From assembly GCA_013398295.1 (NCBI GenBank), contig VZSF01017777.1:1-64000 (forward strand): 64,000 nucleotides of DNA. The letters are read 5' to 3'. This document shows, piece after piece, positions 1-21,185 of the stretch. The notes below the pieces were generated by a model. That model was not told the DNA's origin, made no database searches, and saw only the letters and a program-made list of their open reading frames with translations. The position numbers and the translations under genes are program-made. This DNA is from Chionis minor. Taxonomy: Eukaryota > Chordata > Aves > Charadriiformes > Chionididae. The first letter of the stretch is position 1, and every line of letters begins with the position of its first letter.

Positions 1-312
1 TTTCCACCCGCCCTGCGAACACATGCCTGTGTACTGATACTCCCCTTCCTGATACATTATAGGCATCTGTATTTATACAAAGTTTTTTTATTTTTTATTT
101 TTGCTTGGGTTTTTTATTGTTGAATAAAGCATTTTTGATAGTAAAGCACTGAAAGTGAGTTATACACTATATGTATGGATTTTGTAACTATCTGAATGCA
201 ACAATTGCCTGTCATTTATTTCTAAACGCAAGCAAAAACTTTTGGCCTGTTACCAAAACACTTCAATACTCACTTCCAAAGCAAACGAGATCTGTCAGGA
301 GGCCTTCTGAAG
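1..312. other. Intronic AT-rich DNA, no feature seen
   Basis: Part of the downstream CSMD3 intron by position. It has short T runs and no supported coding sequence or recognised repeat. Confidence 0.6.
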
Positions 313-1014
313 ATGATGAGAGATGAATGGATTGAAAGCATTCCTGCAGGGAAGGACTTGGGGTTATTGGTGGATAAAAACTTGGACATGAGCCGGCAAT
401 GTGTGCTTGCAGCCCAGAAAGCCAACTCTGTCCTGGGATACAAAAAAAGAAACATGGCCACCAGTTCAAGGGAGGTGTTTTTTTCCCCTCTGCTCTGCTC
501 TTGTAAGACCCCACCTGGAGTATTACATCCAGCTATGGGGTCCCCAGCACAAGAAGGACATGGACCTGTTAGAGTAGGTTAGGAGGGCCACAAAAATGTT
601 CGGAAGGATGGAACGCCTCTCCTGTGAAGGAAGGCTGGGGGAGTTGGAGTTGTTCAGCCTGCAGAAAAGCAGAGTCCGGAGAGACCTTATTATAGCCTTT
701 CAATATTTAAAGGGGGCTTACAAAAATGACAGATTTTTCATCAAGGTCTGTAGTAATAGGACAAGGGGTAACAGTTTTAAACTGAAAGACCATAGATTTA
801 CATTTGGTGTAAGGAAAGTATTTTTTGCAGTGAGGGTGGTGAGACACTGGAACAGGCGGTCTAGCGAAGCTGTGGATGCCCCATTACTGAAAGTGTTCAA
901 TGTAAGGTTGAACGGGGCTTTGAGAAACCTGGTTTAATGAAAAATGTCCCTGCCCATAGCAGGAGGGTTGGACTCAAGGTCCCTTCCAACCCAAACCATT
1001 CTGTGATTCTATGA
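313..1014 (+). mobile_element. CR1 LINE, 5'-truncated 3' portion
   Basis: The frame at 313-580 carries the C-terminal part of CR1 ORF2 after the reverse transcriptase (for example [20 protein letters not shown]). The frame at 596-937 carries the far C-terminus (RMERLSCEGRLGELELFSLQ ... [18 protein letters not shown]). The two frames do not join, so the copy is broken. It ends with the CR1 3' UTR signature (GGAGGGTTGGACTC ... CCTTCCAACCCAAACC) and the terminal ATTCTGTGATTCTATG repeat. It is inert, being both truncated and frameshifted. The opposite orientation to CSMD3 transcription means it is antisense in the pre-mRNA. Confidence 0.93.
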
Positions 1015-1249
1015 GGACATAACATTACTGCTGCAAAGATGGAGTCATGTAAATTACTACTGCAGGTAGATTTAATACAGACTTGATCCAGTTTCCAGTA
1101 AGGACAAAGGATAGCCTTAAACTGATTTTATAATAAAATGGTCAGGGACTTTGTTTACTGGGTTAAAAAAAAAAAAAAAAAGGATAGGAAATGAATTCTA
1201 CTCTAGTAGTAATTTATTTCTGCATTTACCTAAACAAGCACATGATCTG
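1015..1249. other. Intronic spacer between two CR1 copies
   Basis: About 235 bp of unique AT-rich sequence with a 16-base A run near 1166-1181. No gene is seen. Confidence 0.5.
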
Positions 1250-2065
1250 GACCATGACCACACAGCTTTTGAACATCTCCAAGGAAGGAGACTCCACCAC
1301 CTCCCTGGGCTACTTATGCCAGTGCTTGGTCACCCTTCACAGTAACAAAACCATTTTCTGATGTTTAGATGGAACCTCCTAGGTTTCAGTTTGGTCTCAT
1401 TGCCCATGATCCTGTCACTGGACACCACTGAAAAGAATCTGGCTTTGCCTTTGTCCTCTTTGCATCCTCTCTTCAGTGTATTAATACACATTGATAAGAT
1501 ACCCCTCTGAGCCTTCTCCAATTTAAACAGTCCCAGCTCTCTCAGCCTTTCTTCATAGGCAAGGTGCTCCAATCTCTTAATCATTTTTGCAGCCTTTCAT
1601 TGGACTCTCTCTTGTATTTCCATGTTTCTCTTGTACCAAGAAGACCAGGACTGGACAGAAACTTCAGGTGTGGCCTCACCAGTACTCAGGGTAGACAGGA
1701 AAGATCATCTCCCTCAACCTGCTGGCAATACTTTGCCTTATGCATCCTAGGATAAGATTTTTTGCCTTCTTTGCTGCAAGGGCACAGCTTAACTTGGTGT
1801 CCACCAGGATTCTCAGGACCTTTTCTGCAAAGCTGCTTTCCAGCTGGGTGGCCCCTAGCATATATCAGTGCATGGCCTTGTTCCTCCCTAGGTGCAGGAC
1901 TTTGTAATTCCCCTTGTTAAACTTCATGAGGTTCCTAATAGACTATTTTTCTAACTTGCTGAGGTCCTTTTGGGCGGCAGCACAAGCCTCTGGCTTATCA
2001 GCCACTCATCCCAATTTGCTGTTGTGGCAAACTTGCTGAGGGTACACTCTGCCCCAATCACCAAC
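1250..2065 (-). mobile_element. CR1 LINE fragment, both ends missing
   Basis: The reverse complement gives CR1 ORF2 C-terminal peptides (for example [20 protein letters not shown] at about 1584 running down, and QLESSFAEKVLRILVDTKLS near 1850). The copy starts inside the C-terminal coding region, without the terminal repeat, and fades out near the reverse transcriptase palm region at about 2065. Several stops and frameshifts show that it is old. It lies head-on with the plus-strand copy at 313-1014. Confidence 0.85.
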
Positions 2066-5000
2066 ATAACTGTTTATGTATTTATTTATCAGAAAACACT
2101 CTTTTTTTTTTATTTATTTTTTTATTTATTACCAGTATAAGGTAACTATCCATTTAGATAGAGAGCAGAAGCATTTTACTTCTAAGGAAGAAAAAGCTGA
2201 ACCATAAAGTTTCGCAACAGCATTTTTCCAGTGGACATGCATACAAGGCTACACAATGAAAATAAATGAGCTCAATTGTATATCGCAAAGAAGTTGGAAA
2301 GATCTTACTGTACTGTTGACAGGCATGTGTCTCCACTAAAAATAGTGTGAAATATACAGCATTTTCCCCTAAAGACATAGCTATTTCTTAAATTTCTGTA
2401 TTTTTTTTCAACTAATACATTCTGCAAGGCATTTTTGTTGCTCATTTTGACAAAGCAGCACAGTACATACCATTGTCTATATTATTCTGGACATAGATTA
2501 ATTTTGCTCTCTTTGACACACCTTCAAATTAAAGATCATGAATTATCATACATTTGTCTGATCTTCATTTTTGTCAGGACATTACCAAGCTCCTGTATTA
2601 AAATGATGAACTGTTGTAAAGAGGTATTTTGTATTTTTAAGGACATAATAGTCCATCTTTCTCCTACTGTGTAGGAAAAAAAAAGGGTTTCTAAAATCTA
2701 TACAAAGTTCAGAATTTAATGGATTACAAACATTTTTGAATATGTGGATTTAGACTTTGTTTTTCCTCATTGATGGTTTCAAAACAGTGTTTCTCACCTT
2801 TTCCTTTAAAGTTCCTTTTTCATACTACCAAACAATACCAGTCAAACAATAAGGTATTTAAATTCATATTCACCTCAGCAACCGGAAGGTTAACTCTCCA
2901 GCATTCAGTATCCCTACATTTTAGTGTATACAACCACTTATGCATATTCATAATACATATGGAGCCTATGAACTACAAAATATATCTACAAGAATAGGAA
3001 TACCAGATGGTGTTATTCTGAGCCAGTATACTACCATAGTTGGAATACAGTATTGCTAAACTTGTACAAAGCTCCATTTTCTCACAAAATTTACATGAAA
3101 CTGTTAAATATTATCTTTGGAATACAAAAAAGTAACTCTCTTACAAAAATATTTCTATGAATATTAAATTAAAAATAATGTCCATTATAAGATTTCCTAA
3201 ATTAGGAGTTATTTTTCTTCATATTTGGATCTAGCAATAATAGAGCATTTTGCTGTTTGTGGTTTTTTGTTAAAAGAAAATCTTTCTTACCCTTCTTCTG
3301 ATTATGGTTCTTCCTGATGCTTGCAATACAAGATTCAATATAATTTTGTATTTGACTTTCACCATCACATGCTGATTTCCTAGACCCAGGAATCCTTCCC
3401 TTCAGAATAGCTGGGTGACCAGGCTTATCTTAAAGAGCCTTGTTTTTTAGAAAATAGAACTGTCTGGTCATCTAGCCAAAAGATTGTGTCCCTGACCTTT
3501 TTTACATTGATTTTCAGCCGCTGTTCTTTCTTCCAGTTCTATTTGATGTTGCTTGGCAAATTCATACCCACTTTCAGAGTGTAAAATACAAAATACTAGA
3601 AATATAACATAACTAGAGGTTGTCATCAACCAGAATCTCTTTGTCAAACACAGGTCTATGCCAAATACTGAAAGCCAATCTTAGCCTGATCTAAGAATTC
3701 TCATAAAGTCATTTCTATTTATTTCTTTGTATAGTATGGTGCAGGGGTTGAGGCAGGAAATTTCACTATGTGAGTATGAAGAAAGCTTTGAGGATAACAG
3801 ACTAGTCACTGAACATCTTGTAGATACATCTTGTAGATTCATATTTTAGACCCTTTTTTCAGGAGCTTATCACCCATGCTACAGAACAGCAGGATATTAA
3901 GCATTACAGGAGTTATGCAGGGAGACCAAGGTTAGAGCTGCAGCACAGGTACAACAGCATAATATTACAAGAGATTACGGGAAAATCCTACATATAACCC
4001 TCACACAGAAAGGATGAAAGGAACACAGACAGGAATCTCAAATTCAAAAGCATCAGGGAACAGCTAAACCAGGGCACTAGAGAAAAGAAGCCAGGAGCCA
4101 AGTATGATCTCACACACATATACACACACGCATATGTTTGTGTAGAGTTAGTGTTTTCACAGACCGAGCATCATCCAACCTGAGCAAGGTGAACAGGACG
4201 GGATTGGTGATATGAAAAAGGTCTGGTGACAGCCAAGTGACCATCAGATGGATTCAATGTGATGGGTTCGGTCTGAGGTCAAACCAGGTAGTCCCATGAG
4301 CACGTTGAGATCAGCAGAGAATAGGGCTGGAGACCTGCACACTTACGGTATTGCTGGGGCAGGGACCAACAGCTACAGGCTGAGCTGAAGTGGGATCCTG
4401 GGCCATGGGCAGGGCTGGGAGGAAGCCCCAGCAGAGTCTGGTCAGAATTGCCCTGACGAAATGAGTAAGCTGACCTTATCCATCTGCACCACATTTATTA
4501 TTAAGTGGTTCTCTCCTATATATTGTAATAGCCAATATTTCTGCAGTGGAAGGAAAACTTCACAGTGATCACATTCAGTGTCTCCTAGCTGGTATGTGGA
4601 GTTCATGTATTTGACTTGATACATATGACAGTGAAATTATGAGGTATGTGTAGGGCAAGCAAATTTCACCTTATATGAAATGTCTATGTGTTGCAGGCAA
4701 ATGTGTATACAGTCAATAAAAATACTGAACATCCCGACAGACCAAATTGCATTGTTGGCTTAAAAATATTTTCATTTGTCTTCAAATTTTATCTTAAATA
4801 TTAAAAATGTTTCTAATTCTACAGCTGACAAATACATCTAATTCAAATATACCAGTGTTCCAGCCTCTAGGTTTCCAATATATGTTCCATTTAGAATCTC
4901 AGACCACCTACGGATCAGATTATCTCGTGAATGGACAGATATTTGAAAATATTCCCATTAATTTAAGTAATTTAAGTTTTTAATGTAACATTGAAAATGT

Positions 5001-5070
5001 AATCTTATACTTTATTAGCAGCGTTATTCAGCTCCATGAACCTTATAATAAAGCGAGTGCATTATATCGT
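2066..5070. other. Unique intronic DNA
   Basis: This 3 kb stretch has no recognised gene or repeat. It contains TTTA-rich low-complexity sequence near 2100-2130 and a short CA/TA-rich patch near 4112-4142. A 58-codon open frame at 4807-4983 is described under findings; I do not call it a gene. Confidence 0.5.
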
Positions 5071-7262
5071 CATAGAATTATAGAGTATCACATTAGAAGG
5101 GACCTCCGAGATCCTCAGGTCCAACCTGTCTTGGTAAAAGCACAGCCTAGACAACATAGCCCAGCACCTTGTCCAGCTGAATCTTAAACTTGTCCAATGA
5201 TGGGCAATCCATCACTTCCTTGGAGAGATTATTCCAATGGCTGATTGCTCTCATTGCGAAAAATTTGCCTCATGTCCAATTGGAACCTCCCCAGGGGAAA
5301 CTGCTACCCATTACCCCTCGTCTTGTAAAAAAGAAGGCTCCATCTTCTTTGTAGCCACCCTTTAAATACTGGAATGTGGTGATAAGGTCTTCCCTAAGTC
5401 TTCTTTTCTCAAGGCTGAACAAACACAACTCTCTCAGCCTTTCCTCAAATGGCAGGCTTCCCAGTTCTTTTATCATCTTGGTGGCCCTTCTCTGGAACCT
5501 CTCCAGCCTGTCCACATCTTTTTTTATAGTGGGGACCAAAACTGAACACAGCAATCCAGGTGTGGCCTGACAAACACTGAGTAGAATGGAATAATGACTT
5601 CTTTGTCTCTACTGGTGATGTCCTTGATGCAACAGCATGCTATTGGTTTTCTTTGCTGCTGCTGCACACTGTTCACTCTTATTGAGTATGTTGTCTACAA
5701 GGGCCCCCAGGTCTCTTTCCACAAAGCTGTTGCCCAGCTAGGTTGGTCCCTGCCTGTGCTGCACTCATGGATTATGTCTTCTGAGGTGCAAGACCTTACA
5801 CTTGTCCTTGTTGAACTTCCTAAGGTTCTTGTTAGCCCAGTCTTCCAGCTTATCCAGGTCTTCCTGCAGGGTAACTCCATTCTGAAGTGTTCACTTCCCT
5901 ACTCAGTTTGGTATCATCAGCAAACTTCATCGGGTTACACTTGATCCCATCATTCAGATCACTTATGAAGATACTAAACGTTGGGCCCAATATCGATCCC
6001 TGGGGGACCCCAGTTGTGACAGGTTGCCAGTTTGAAAAAGAGCGATTTATCAGCACCCTCTGGGTGCAGCCTGTCAGCCAGTTTCCCACCCACCACACCA
6101 ACCACTTGTCTAGACTGCAGTGCATCAGTTTCTCTAGGAGGAGGCTGTGGGGAACTGTGTCAAAAGCCTTGGAGAACTCCAGGCAGACGACATCTACTGC
6201 TCACCCCACAGCAACTGAGCAGGTTACTTTGTTGTAGAAGGTGACCAGGCTTGTCAAGCATGATTTGCCTTTGGTGAATCCATGCTAGATTTCCCAATTG
6301 CATGCTTCATTTGACTTGTGATAGCCCTCAGGAAGATTAATTCCATAACTTTCCTAGGGACTGCAGTAAGACTTGGGCCTATAACTTCCTGGATCCTCCT
6401 TTAAGGGCTTCTTGTAGATGGGGTTGACATTATCCTTCTTCCAGTCTCCTGGGACATTCTCTGATCTCTAGGACTTCTCAAAGATTATAGAGAGCAGCCT
6501 CACAACAATGTCAGCCAGCTTTCTTAACACCCTTGGGTGGATAATGTCAGGGCCCATCAATCTGTAGAGGTCAAGCTCCTGTAAGAGTTGGCATAACAAC
6601 TCTAACTTCACAGATGGTGGGTCTGTTTGTGTCAACCTGAATTGTTGTTCCTAAGATCTGGGGCCCAACAGTGCTGGTAAAGACAGAGGTGAAGAAAGTA
6701 TTGGGAACCTCTGCCCTTTCAGCGTTGTCAGTGACTAATTTACCTCCCTTGTTTAACAGCAGGCCAATGTTTTCCTTCTGTTCTTGCTTGTTGTTTATGT
6801 ACCTGAAGAACCACTTTCTTGTAGTTTTTGATATCTCTGGCCAGTTTCAATTCAAGCTGAGCTTTTGCTTCTGTAACTGTACCACTACGTGCCCCAGCAA
6901 AGTCCTTGCAACTCTCAACTGGTATTTGTCCACTTTTCCGTCTCCGGTATGCTTCTCTTTTGGTTTTGAGCAGACTCACAAGCTTGCAGTTAAGCCAAGG
7001 GGATCTCTTGCTCTGGCTACTTCCCTTACCTTTAAAGGGGATGAACTGTTTCTGTGCTTTCAGGAGAGCTTTCTTGAAAAGCTCCTAGCACTCACTAGCT
7101 CCTTTATCCTTCATGGAAGGTTCCCATGAAATCCCTCCCAGCTGAGCTCCAAGTGAGACGAAGTTTGCTCTTCTAAAATCTAAAACCTTTGCCTTTGTGC
7201 TAACCTTCAGCACGATCAGCAGGATCCCAAACTCCACATTATTGTGGTCACTGCAGATTACA
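5071..7262 (-). mobile_element. CR1 LINE, about 2.2 kb, including reverse transcriptase
   Basis: The longest uninterrupted CR1 copy in the window, reading on the minus strand. The endonuclease-RT linker lies at about 7262-6690 (LDFRRANFVSLGAQLGG, KTKREAYRRRKSGQ). The reverse transcriptase follows, with the motifs VTTGVPQGSILGPTFSIFIS and KFADDTK in the frame at 5850-6125. The C-terminal region ([20 protein letters not shown]) lies at 5270-5554. The 3' UTR ends at 5071 with the reverse complement of the terminal repeat. Stops and frame changes between these blocks show that it is inactive. It is 5'-truncated, as most CR1 copies are. It lies in the sense orientation relative to CSMD3. Confidence 0.93.
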
Positions 7263-16293
<9,031 letters not shown>

Positions 16294-16620
16294 TGTTGTA
16301 AGTGATGTTAAATCCACGTCCTGACATGGAATGGTCAGCTTGAAATTCCAGACGCAAAATATGACCATTACTGGTAAGATGGGAAGGAACTTCAGCACCA
16401 GTAAATGTTCCTATTATGGGGGAATCTGGAGAGTCACCATCTTTAACTGCAAGGAAGTCAAACTGAGATTCCAAGTCAAAGTCATTAAAAGAGAGATGGA
16501 TTCGACTTCCAGGGTCTGAAATTATCATCCAGATACAGTTCAAATTATTCCCATATCCCTCTGGATAATCAGGTGAAAGAACTGTTCCCATTGGTGCAGT
16601 GAAATTGGAAAGGCAAGGAA
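16294..16620 (-). CDS. CSMD3: CSMD3 internal exon encoding a complete CUB domain (CUB 4 by family order)
   Basis: A 327 bp exon (109 codons) on the minus strand. The acceptor is a T-rich tract ending GGCAG and the donor is A|GTGAGT; both introns are phase 1. The peptide starts FPCLSNFTAPMGTVLSP and ends GRGFNITYN, so one exon carries the whole domain. Only the first CUB disulfide pair is present (Cys 3 and 29), as in the other CSMD CUB domains I recall. The three acidic residues of the calcium-binding CUB signature are in place (Glu51, Asp55, Asp96), so calcium binding is plausible but inferred. N-glycosylation sequons occur at residues 6 (NFT) and 105 (NIT). The CUB domain probably lies extracellularly as one bead in the CUB-Sushi chain. 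The assignment to CSMD3 over CSMD1 rests on stretches such as SRIHLSFNDFDLESQFDFLA and EVPSHLTS. Confidence 0.9.
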
Positions 16621-17727
16621 CTGCCAAAAAAAGAGAAATAAATTAAATAATAGAATAAAACATTTAAATAAGGATTTACTTATTATTAAGTTTTTGTAAG
16701 AGATCCTTAAACTTGCTGATTAGCTCAACTGAATAATTCAATAGTTGTTATGATCCGTGAGACCAGTAACAAGGTGGGGTTTTTTATCTTCAATCTTCCT
16801 CTCAATAAAACTACCTCGCAGGCAGAACCCTCAGGTAATAAAGAATGTCCTTGTTGCATTGGAAGCCCACAGCAGTCCTTAAAATTTACCCATGTTCAAC
16901 AATCCTTAATCACTTGGCACCATTTATTTTCTCCTTTAGGGAACTGTTTAGATGAACAGAACTCTCACTGAGCACATTAAAGAGGCAGAAAGTCAATAAC
17001 GCTCTTATCATTTGTTGTTCACACGGAAGCACAAGAAATTAACTAGCCTCAAAGAGACAACAGAGCTGTTTTGTTGTTATCAGGATAATATTTTATATTC
17101 AACCATTTCAGTTAAGCCATATTAAATTGAGTTGCAGGGATGAAAGCAACAGATTCCACTCTGAATACATTTGATGTATACTATTTTAGTGGAAATGCTA
17201 AGAAAGGTGTTGCCACATCTACATATCACAACATTGGTTTTACTTACGCTGTATAATGTAACTGGGAGAGAACAATAAATGTCTATGATCATTTAAGTGC
17301 TAAAAGATATTAATATATAATACATAGACAAAAAATGTAAATATCTTAAACGACAAATCAGCAACTTCTAATCTAAGGAAGTATATTAACCTATAAGAGT
17401 AGCTATAAAAATTGTATCTTATATGTAAAATCTACAGAATCCTACAAAGAAGCCAATAATAAAACATTATATCAAACCACATAGAGACAACTGCTTTAGT
17501 AGTTGCCAGTAAAATAAAATAAAAATATATTTTAACAGTTCTAGAACCTGTCTTGGGCATAATCATTAGGCAAACCCACCACTGAACAAAAGTATATTTA
17601 TCCTGCCAGCGGAATTAATTGCATTGTGCTAGCTCTGTAATCAATCACACAAATTACCACATATAAGAAAAAACTTATCATAATGTTACGTATTACAAAT
17701 AATAAGAAAAAAAGATTTGGTACATAC
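16621..17727 (-). other. CSMD3 intron between the Sushi 3 and CUB 4 exons
   Basis: A 1,107 bp phase-1 intron starting GTATGT (minus strand, 17727) and ending in a T-rich tract then GGCAG (16621). No embedded gene or clear transposon is seen. Confidence 0.85.
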
Positions 17728-17910
17728 AAATACAGATTGGTATGTTTGCAGACCACTGGTTGTTTTCTTGGCAAATGATAGATTTCTCTCCGATTAATTC
17801 AAATCCAAACTGACACTCAAACCTTAAAACATCACGGTTAGAAAATCCATCCCCTTCTCTGATACCATACAATGGTGTTCCAGGATCCCCACAGCTTTCC
17901 TTTTCAATTT
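17728..17910 (-). CDS. CSMD3: CSMD3 internal exon encoding a Sushi/CCP domain (Sushi 3 by family order)
   Basis: A 183 bp exon (61 codons) on the minus strand. The upstream side reads TTTCCACAG as acceptor and the downstream side reads GTATGT as donor; both flanking introns are phase 1. The peptide begins EIEKESCGDPGTPLYG and has the four Sushi cysteines at residues 7, 33, 47 and 60, a Trp at 53 between the last two, and the usual C-x-DPG start. Sushi domains are about 60-residue, two-disulfide modules found in complement regulators and synaptic adhesion proteins. CSMD3 is a giant type I membrane protein of alternating CUB and Sushi domains, linked to dendrite and synapse development. The match is from recollection of human CSMD3; CSMD1 differs at many of these positions. 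In the transcript this exon is followed by the CUB exon after a 1,107 bp intron. The preceding CUB exon lies outside the window or was not found. Confidence 0.88.
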
Positions 17911-18667
17911 CTGTGGAAATAAATACTGAATTTATTTCTGGAAGAATAAAACAAACTCCCTGTGCATATATGCTCACATCTAGAAAATAACTATACATTA
18001 TTATAAGCAAATGAAAGTCATCTACATAACAACAGTTGCTGAAACACACCACTGAGTCTGATTCTATACTCTAGTTTCTTAAGAAGGAATTTTTGTGTAA
18101 AAATCCTAGAAAAATCAGGGTTCTTTGTGTTAACAGAACACTGGAAATAAAAAAGATATGATGAAAATTATTCCTGTTTTATTTCATTTTGTAAAATTTA
18201 GGCAATAATGATATTAAGTAAAACTTCATTTATAGTACGAGTGCTTAAAACTACCAAGAGACCAGCACCCCAGTGTATAAACACTGTCCATTTTTCAATA
18301 CTGCTTAAACTGGTGAACTAATGACATGGCAAAAAAAAAGGGAGTAGTGACACAAATTGCCCAAAGTCAAAAGGAGACTATACATAAGTACATAAGTATA
18401 TATACACATATATAAACATTTATATACACACACATTACAGACAAATATGCAAAAATAGCTTCTCTATAATCAAATAACATTTTACCTCAGTAAACTTAAC
18501 TGCAAGATATATAAATGATTCTCTTATTTCTACAATCATTAGAGCTATGATATTCTCTCAGATTACATATTGTCCTGAATTTTCACTAGTAGTTACAAGC
18601 ATGGAGAGATCTTATTAAAAGCATTTCTCCCCCACATGCATTTCACAAGATCATAGGGAGATTCAAG
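17911..18667. other. Intronic DNA upstream of the Sushi 3 exon
   Basis: This stretch holds the T-rich acceptor tract next to 17910 and a TA/CA-rich low-complexity patch at about 18380-18440. No gene is seen. It begins an intron that runs to at least 64000. Confidence 0.6.
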
Positions 18668-19755
18668 CTGGAATCAGAATGGTTTGGGTTGGAAGGCACC
18701 TTGAAGATCAGCTAGTGCCAACCCCCCTGCCATGGGCAAGGGACAGCTTCCACTAGACCAGGTTACTCAAAGCCCCATCCAACCTGGCCTTGAACACTTC
18801 CAGGGATGGGGCATCAACAGCTTCCCTAGGCAACCTGTTCCAGTGTCTCACCACCCTCGTAGTAAAGAACTTCTTCCTAATATCTAATCTAAATCTACCC
18901 TCTTTCATTTTAAACCCATTACCACTCATCCTATCACTCCACTCACTGATAAAGGGTCCCTCCCCATCTTTCCTGTAGGCCCCCTTTAAGTACTGGAAGG
19001 CAGCTATAAGATCTCCCCAGAGCCTTTTCTTCTCCAGTATGAACAACCCTTATCCACCAAGGCTCTTCCCTTATCCACCAATGCTGTAACCCTGTTGTAG
19101 AAAGCCACCAAATTTGTCAGGCACAATTTGCTGTTAGTGAAGCCATTTGGCTGTCACCAATCACCTCCTTCTTTTCCATGTGCCTTAGTATACTTTCCAG
19201 GAGGATATGCTTCATGACCTTTCTGGGCGCAGAGCTGTCTTTCCATATCTTCCTTTTTCCCTTTTTAAAAGTAGTATCATGTTTCCTCTTTTCCAGTCAG
19301 TGGGAACTTCACCAGACTGCTACAACTCCTCAAATATGGTGGATAGTGGCTTAGCAATTTCATCTGTCAGTTCCCTCAGGACCCTTGGATGCATGTCATC
19401 AGGTTTCATGGGCCTGTGCCTGACGTCCTACAGTACTTCATTCTCCCAGTCCCGGCCTATGGATTTTGTGAGTTAGGTGGTGTGGCTAAAGCACTTGCTG
19501 GTGATGACCAAGGCCAAAACATTTTTGGGTATCTCAGCCTTCTCCATGTTGGTTGTAGCTAGATCTCCTGTTTCAGTCATCAAGGAGGGTACAGTTTCTT
19601 TCATCTTCTTTTGTTGTCCTATGTACTTGAAGAAATCCTTCTGGTTATTTTTCATGTCCGTAGTCAAGTTCATCTCCAGCTGTGTCTTGGCTTTCCCTAT
19701 TCACTCCCTGAGGTCACCTGGAAGGGACCTCTGGAAGTCTCTAGGACAGGTTCCT
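18668..19755 (-). mobile_element. CR1 LINE with internal deletion
   Basis: The reverse complement begins with the CR1 3' end (GGTTGGAAGGCACC side at 18690) and the C-terminal coding region (FILEKKRLWGDLIAAFQYLK ... [20 protein letters not shown], frame 18753-19046). At about 19049 it jumps directly into upstream sequence. That ends with the endonuclease-RT linker (KNNQKDFFKYIGQQKKMKE ... GDLATTNMEKAE, 19473-19673). Most of the RT coding region is missing. Confidence 0.85.
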
Positions 19756-21185
19756 GTCAAAGCTGTTTCAGCTACAAGGTCTGACCAGGTTGCTCAGGGC
19801 TTTATCCAGTTGGCTCTTAAAAACCTCCTAGGACAGAGACTGGTCTGGGCAACCTGTTCCACTGCTTAGCTGTCTGCTTGGGAAAAAGTTTTTCCTTATA
19901 TGTATTCTGAACTTCTCTTATTCTAACTTTTGCCCATTATCCCCTCATCCTCCATGCCTCTGTCTTCTCAATAACCTCCTCATAGGTACTGGAAAGCTGA
20001 TATTGGACCCTACTTCTACAGACTGAAAAAGCCCAGCTCCCTCAGTCTCTCCTCACAGGGCAACAAGCCCCTGATTGCCTTGGTGGCCTTCCACTGAACT
20101 CACTTCAGTTAAACAGTCTCTCAAAACTGAATGGACTATTGTAGATGGAGTCTAAGGAGGGCCAAGTAAAGGAGAGCAATCACTTCCATCAATCTACGCT
20201 CTTGTTAATCCAGCCCACGATGCTTTCGACCTTCTCCACTGCTGGTTTATACTCAGCTTGCTGTCTGCCAGGGCACCAAGGCCTTTTCAGGAGAGCCACT
20301 CCTCAGCCTCTACTGTATGCAGGAGATATTAATATTAATTCCTAGGTACAGAACTTAGCACTTGCCCTTGTTGTACTTCATAGAGCTCCCATAGTCTTAT
20401 TCCTCTGGCCTGTATAGGTCCCTCTGGTTAGCAGCACTGTTCTTGAGCATATTTGACTGTTTCTCCCAATTTGATGTGATCGCAAAACCTGATGAGACTG
20501 CACTTCATAGCTTCTTAACAGTCAATGACAAAATGGAATATCCCCGAGTAGACTCCTATGGTACTCTTCTTGCTCCTGGCCACCAGTACAGTATGATCCA
20601 TTAACCACACCCTCTGTCCTATCATCCAACCTGGTTTTTATGGGGATGTTTTGAGTTTTTTTGGTTGCTTTGGTTTTTTGGGTTTTTTCTTGTTTTCTTT
20701 TTTTTCACACATCCCGTTATCTCCCACGGTATTCTTGCATCTAAGTCAGGATATTATATTCACATGTCTAACTCTGGATGAATGGACAGAGTGAAAGGCC
20801 TTGATAAGGTTGAGGTAGACAACATCCACTGCTCTCCCCTTGTCCAGAAATCCAGTGATTTATTATAAAGGAGCAATCAGCTTGGTAAGGTGGGATTTAC
20901 CCTTGATAGATTCATGCTAGCTGTTCCAAATCAATTTTTTCACGTGACAGGAAATCTTTTTCAAGAGGATTTATTCCGTGATTTGCCCAAGAATTGAACT
21001 AAAAGTCATCCTGCAGTTACACAGGCTAAGGTTTTAGCTTTTGTTGAAGATCATGCAACTTTTTTCCAGTCTTTGGGGATCTTTCCTAAGCTCCACAAAC
21101 TTTCAAAAATGATAGAAAGCGGCCTTACAAGGAGATTCACTAGCTCTCTCAGCACCGTTGCATGTAGTCTGTTATGTCTTAGAAA
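19756..21185 (-). mobile_element. Second, older CR1 LINE fragment adjoining the first
   Basis: CR1 3'-region phrases restart at about 19786 (GCTCAGGGCTTTATCCAGTT, then GGGCAACCTGTTCCACTGCT). They run again towards the RT region, ending near 21185 with a sequence equivalent to the one that follows the RT start in other copies. Frames are heavily interrupted. The restart shows that this is a separate element from 18668-19755. A T-rich patch with G and C interruptions lies at about 20640-20710. Confidence 0.75.

Noticed and set aside
5594..6244. Plus-strand frames of 70-116 codons
   Set aside because: They are shadows of the minus-strand CR1 reverse transcriptase.
6671..7129. 152-codon plus-strand frame
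   Set aside because: It lies antisense to the CR1 linker region, which explains both its length and composition.
17693..18052. 119-codon frame extending beyond the Sushi 3 exon
   Set aside because: Only 17728-17910 is exon. The residues on both sides are intron read-through past the acceptor and donor sites.
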